DNA from: Ruminococcus sp.
GTDB taxonomy: Bacteria; Bacillota; Clostridia; Oscillospirales; Ruminococcaceae
Assembly: GCA_017622635.1 (NCBI GenBank)
Contig: JAGAQS010000296.1
Coordinates: forward strand, 1-7,462
Reading direction: 5' to 3'
Length of the DNA stretch: 7,462 nt
In this document: piece after piece, positions 7,301 to 7,462 of the stretch
Layout of the letters: every line of letters begins with the position of its first letter
How positions within the stretch are numbered: position 1 is the stretch's first letter
Notes under the pieces: generated by a model
Seen by the model: only the letters and a program-made list of their open reading frames with translations
Told to the model about the DNA's origin: nothing
Databases searched by the model: none
Program-made: the position numbers and the translations under genes

Positions 7301-7462
7301 TCTGAAGTAGTTGAAAAGCGGTATATTCTGTTTGTCGAGCGGAGGAATCGGAACATCTGAACCCATTGACGCAATAGGTTCTGAACCTTTTTCAGCCATT
7401 GGCAGAATACTTGTTTTTATATTTTCATAGGAATAACCGAAAGCTTTCTGCAATTTTACAAG
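4319..7462 (-). CDS. gltB: Glutamate synthase large subunit, partial, N-terminus off the right edge
   Basis: Visible are 1047 residues, open to the window edge; the family is about 1500 long, so roughly 430-460 N-terminal residues, including the class II glutamine amidotransferase domain and its catalytic Cys, lie outside. The fragment begins in the central domain (LVKLQKAFGYSYEN, then SMGSD, PLFNYFRQLFAQVTNPP). The FMN/synthase domain follows: GGKSNSGEGGES, MAQGAKPGEGGHLPSGKV (about 486-502), HSTAGVGLISPPPHHDIYS and SGYDGGTGAAP. The [3Fe-4S] cysteines are C655, C661 and C666 in CVMMRVCNLDTCPMGIATQ. The C-terminal beta-helix (GXGXG) domain runs from about residue 780 to 960 (GSGGQSFGAF, GKGLSGGK, YGATSGKAFI, GMSGGIAYV). 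All expected motifs are present, so the enzyme should be functional with GltD. The TTG at 7451-7453 lies mid-domain and is not a start. First visible gene of the operon. Confidence 0.98.
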   Translation of the reverse strand, partial: LVKLQKAFGYSYENIKTSILPMAEKGSEPIASMGSDVPIPPLDKQNIPLFNYFRQLFAQVTNPPFDAIREEIVTDTSVYIGEDGNILEEKPENCHVLKIENPILTSTDMLKIKSMKVKGLKTAVIPITYYIGTPLERAVERLFIDADKAYRDGANILILSDRDVDEYHAPIPSLLAVSALQQHLVSTKKRTAVAMILESAEPREVHHFATLLGYGACAVNPYLAQETIRDLINTGILDKDFYAAETDYNNAVLHGIVKIASKMGISTIQSYQGSKLFEAVGISHEVTEKYFKGTVSRIGGITLDDISRQTEERHSSAFDPLGLSVNNSLESAGSHKLRSGKSSHLYTPETIHLLQQASRTGSYDTYKKYSECLNREDNNLTLRSLLDFNFDENGGIPIDEVESVESICRRFKTGAMSYGSISQEAHECMAIAMNRIGGKSNSGEGGESPERLKSDRCSAIKQVASGRFGVTSEYLVSAKEIQIKMAQGAKPGEGGHLPSGKVYPWIAKTRHSTAGVGLISPPPHHDIYSIEDLAQLIYDLKNANENARISVKLVSEAGVGTVAAGVAKAGAQVILISGYDGGTGAAPKSSIYNAGLPWELGLAEAHQTLIMNGLRSRVVIETDGKLMTGRDVLVACLLGAEEFGFATAPLVTMGCVMMRVCNLDTCPMGIATQNPELRTRFKGKPEYIINFMHFVAQELREYMAKLGIRTVNELVGRTDLLRQKNIPDGEKIDFSQILCNVQTDKKHSFDSRDVYDFKLDETIDKKVIMKKLNSALKNRTKKTIDINIANTDRALGTLFGAEITRRYGENVLDDDTFTVRCHGSGGQSFGAFIPKGLTLELHGDSNDYFGKGLSGGKLILCPPEKSGFRAEENIIVGNVALYGATSGKAFINGIAGERFCVRNSGAVAVCEGVGDHGCEYMTGGRAVILGKTGKNFAAGMSGGIAYVLDENRDLYMKLNKSLVSLEAVTEKYDILELKEIIEEHATLTGSEKARRILENFSAYIPSFKKIIPHDYAEIRSAVLSLEEKGMSSEQAEIEAFYLITKEA
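4324..4330 (-). promoter_or_regulatory. Ribosome binding site of gltD, inside the 3' end of gltB
   Basis: The coding strand reads AAGGAGG, formed by the Lys and Glu codons and the start of the Ala codon just before the gltB TAA, 7 nt from the gltD ATG. Placement inside the upstream gene suggests translational coupling of the two glutamate synthase subunits. Confidence 0.85.

Larger units (their letters stand above)
1..7462 (-). other. Operon gltB-gltD-glnA-like-ANTAR regulator-purF
   Basis: Five co-directional genes with spacers of 2, 13, 12 and 14 nt fill the whole window. No internal terminator, promoter-sized gap or plus-strand gene was seen, so a single transcript is very likely. Promoter, leader and any ANTAR-responsive hairpins should lie upstream of gltB, beyond 7462. 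Whether purF is the last gene cannot be judged. Confidence 0.85.

Noticed and set aside
7451..7453. TTG as the start codon of gltB
   Set aside because: The frame stays open to the window edge, and the sequence here matches the middle of the GltB family (KAFGY... followed by SMGSD), so the gene begins far outside.

Overview
The window holds part of one dense, minus-strand nitrogen-assimilation operon. In transcription order (right to left) it reads gltB (5' end beyond the right edge), gltD, a glutamine-synthetase-family gene (glnA-like), an ANTAR-domain RNA-binding regulator of the NitR type, and purF (3' end beyond the left edge). The spacers between genes are 2, 13, 12 and 14 nt, and every downstream gene has a Shine-Dalgarno-like sequence just before it. 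Nothing on the plus strand looks like a gene. No tRNA, rRNA, CRISPR array, mobile element or internal terminator was seen, and no gap is long enough to hold a promoter or leader.

Moderate-to-low GC, strong GGAGG-type ribosome sites, an iron-sulfur-type PurF and the glnA/ANTAR/glutamate-synthase grouping all suggest a Firmicute of the class Clostridia. A Ruminococcus-like gut organism is a plausible guess, but the genus cannot be fixed from this window.

All four enzyme-family genes concern glutamine. GltB and GltD form glutamate synthase, which turns glutamine plus 2-oxoglutarate into two glutamates. The glnA-like product belongs to the family that makes glutamine. PurF spends glutamine nitrogen to start purine synthesis. 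The ANTAR protein most likely controls the operon by antitermination at RNA hairpins upstream of gltB, outside this window. A glnA-nitR-glutamate synthase cluster is known, from memory, in Clostridium saccharobutylicum, so the general layout is not new.

The most interesting point is the glnA-like gene. It keeps the full-length fold and many family motifs. By-eye alignment to remembered E. coli and B. subtilis sequences shows that many catalytic residues are gone: the D50/S53 loop, the metal ligands E129 and E357, the flap residue E327, and the nucleotide-site arginines R339 and R355. It looks like a pseudo-enzyme, and it sits directly before an ANTAR protein whose receiver domain has also lost its phosphorylation residues. 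Together they could form a phosphorylation-independent glutamine/glutamate sensing switch. This is inference and rests on an alignment made without tools.
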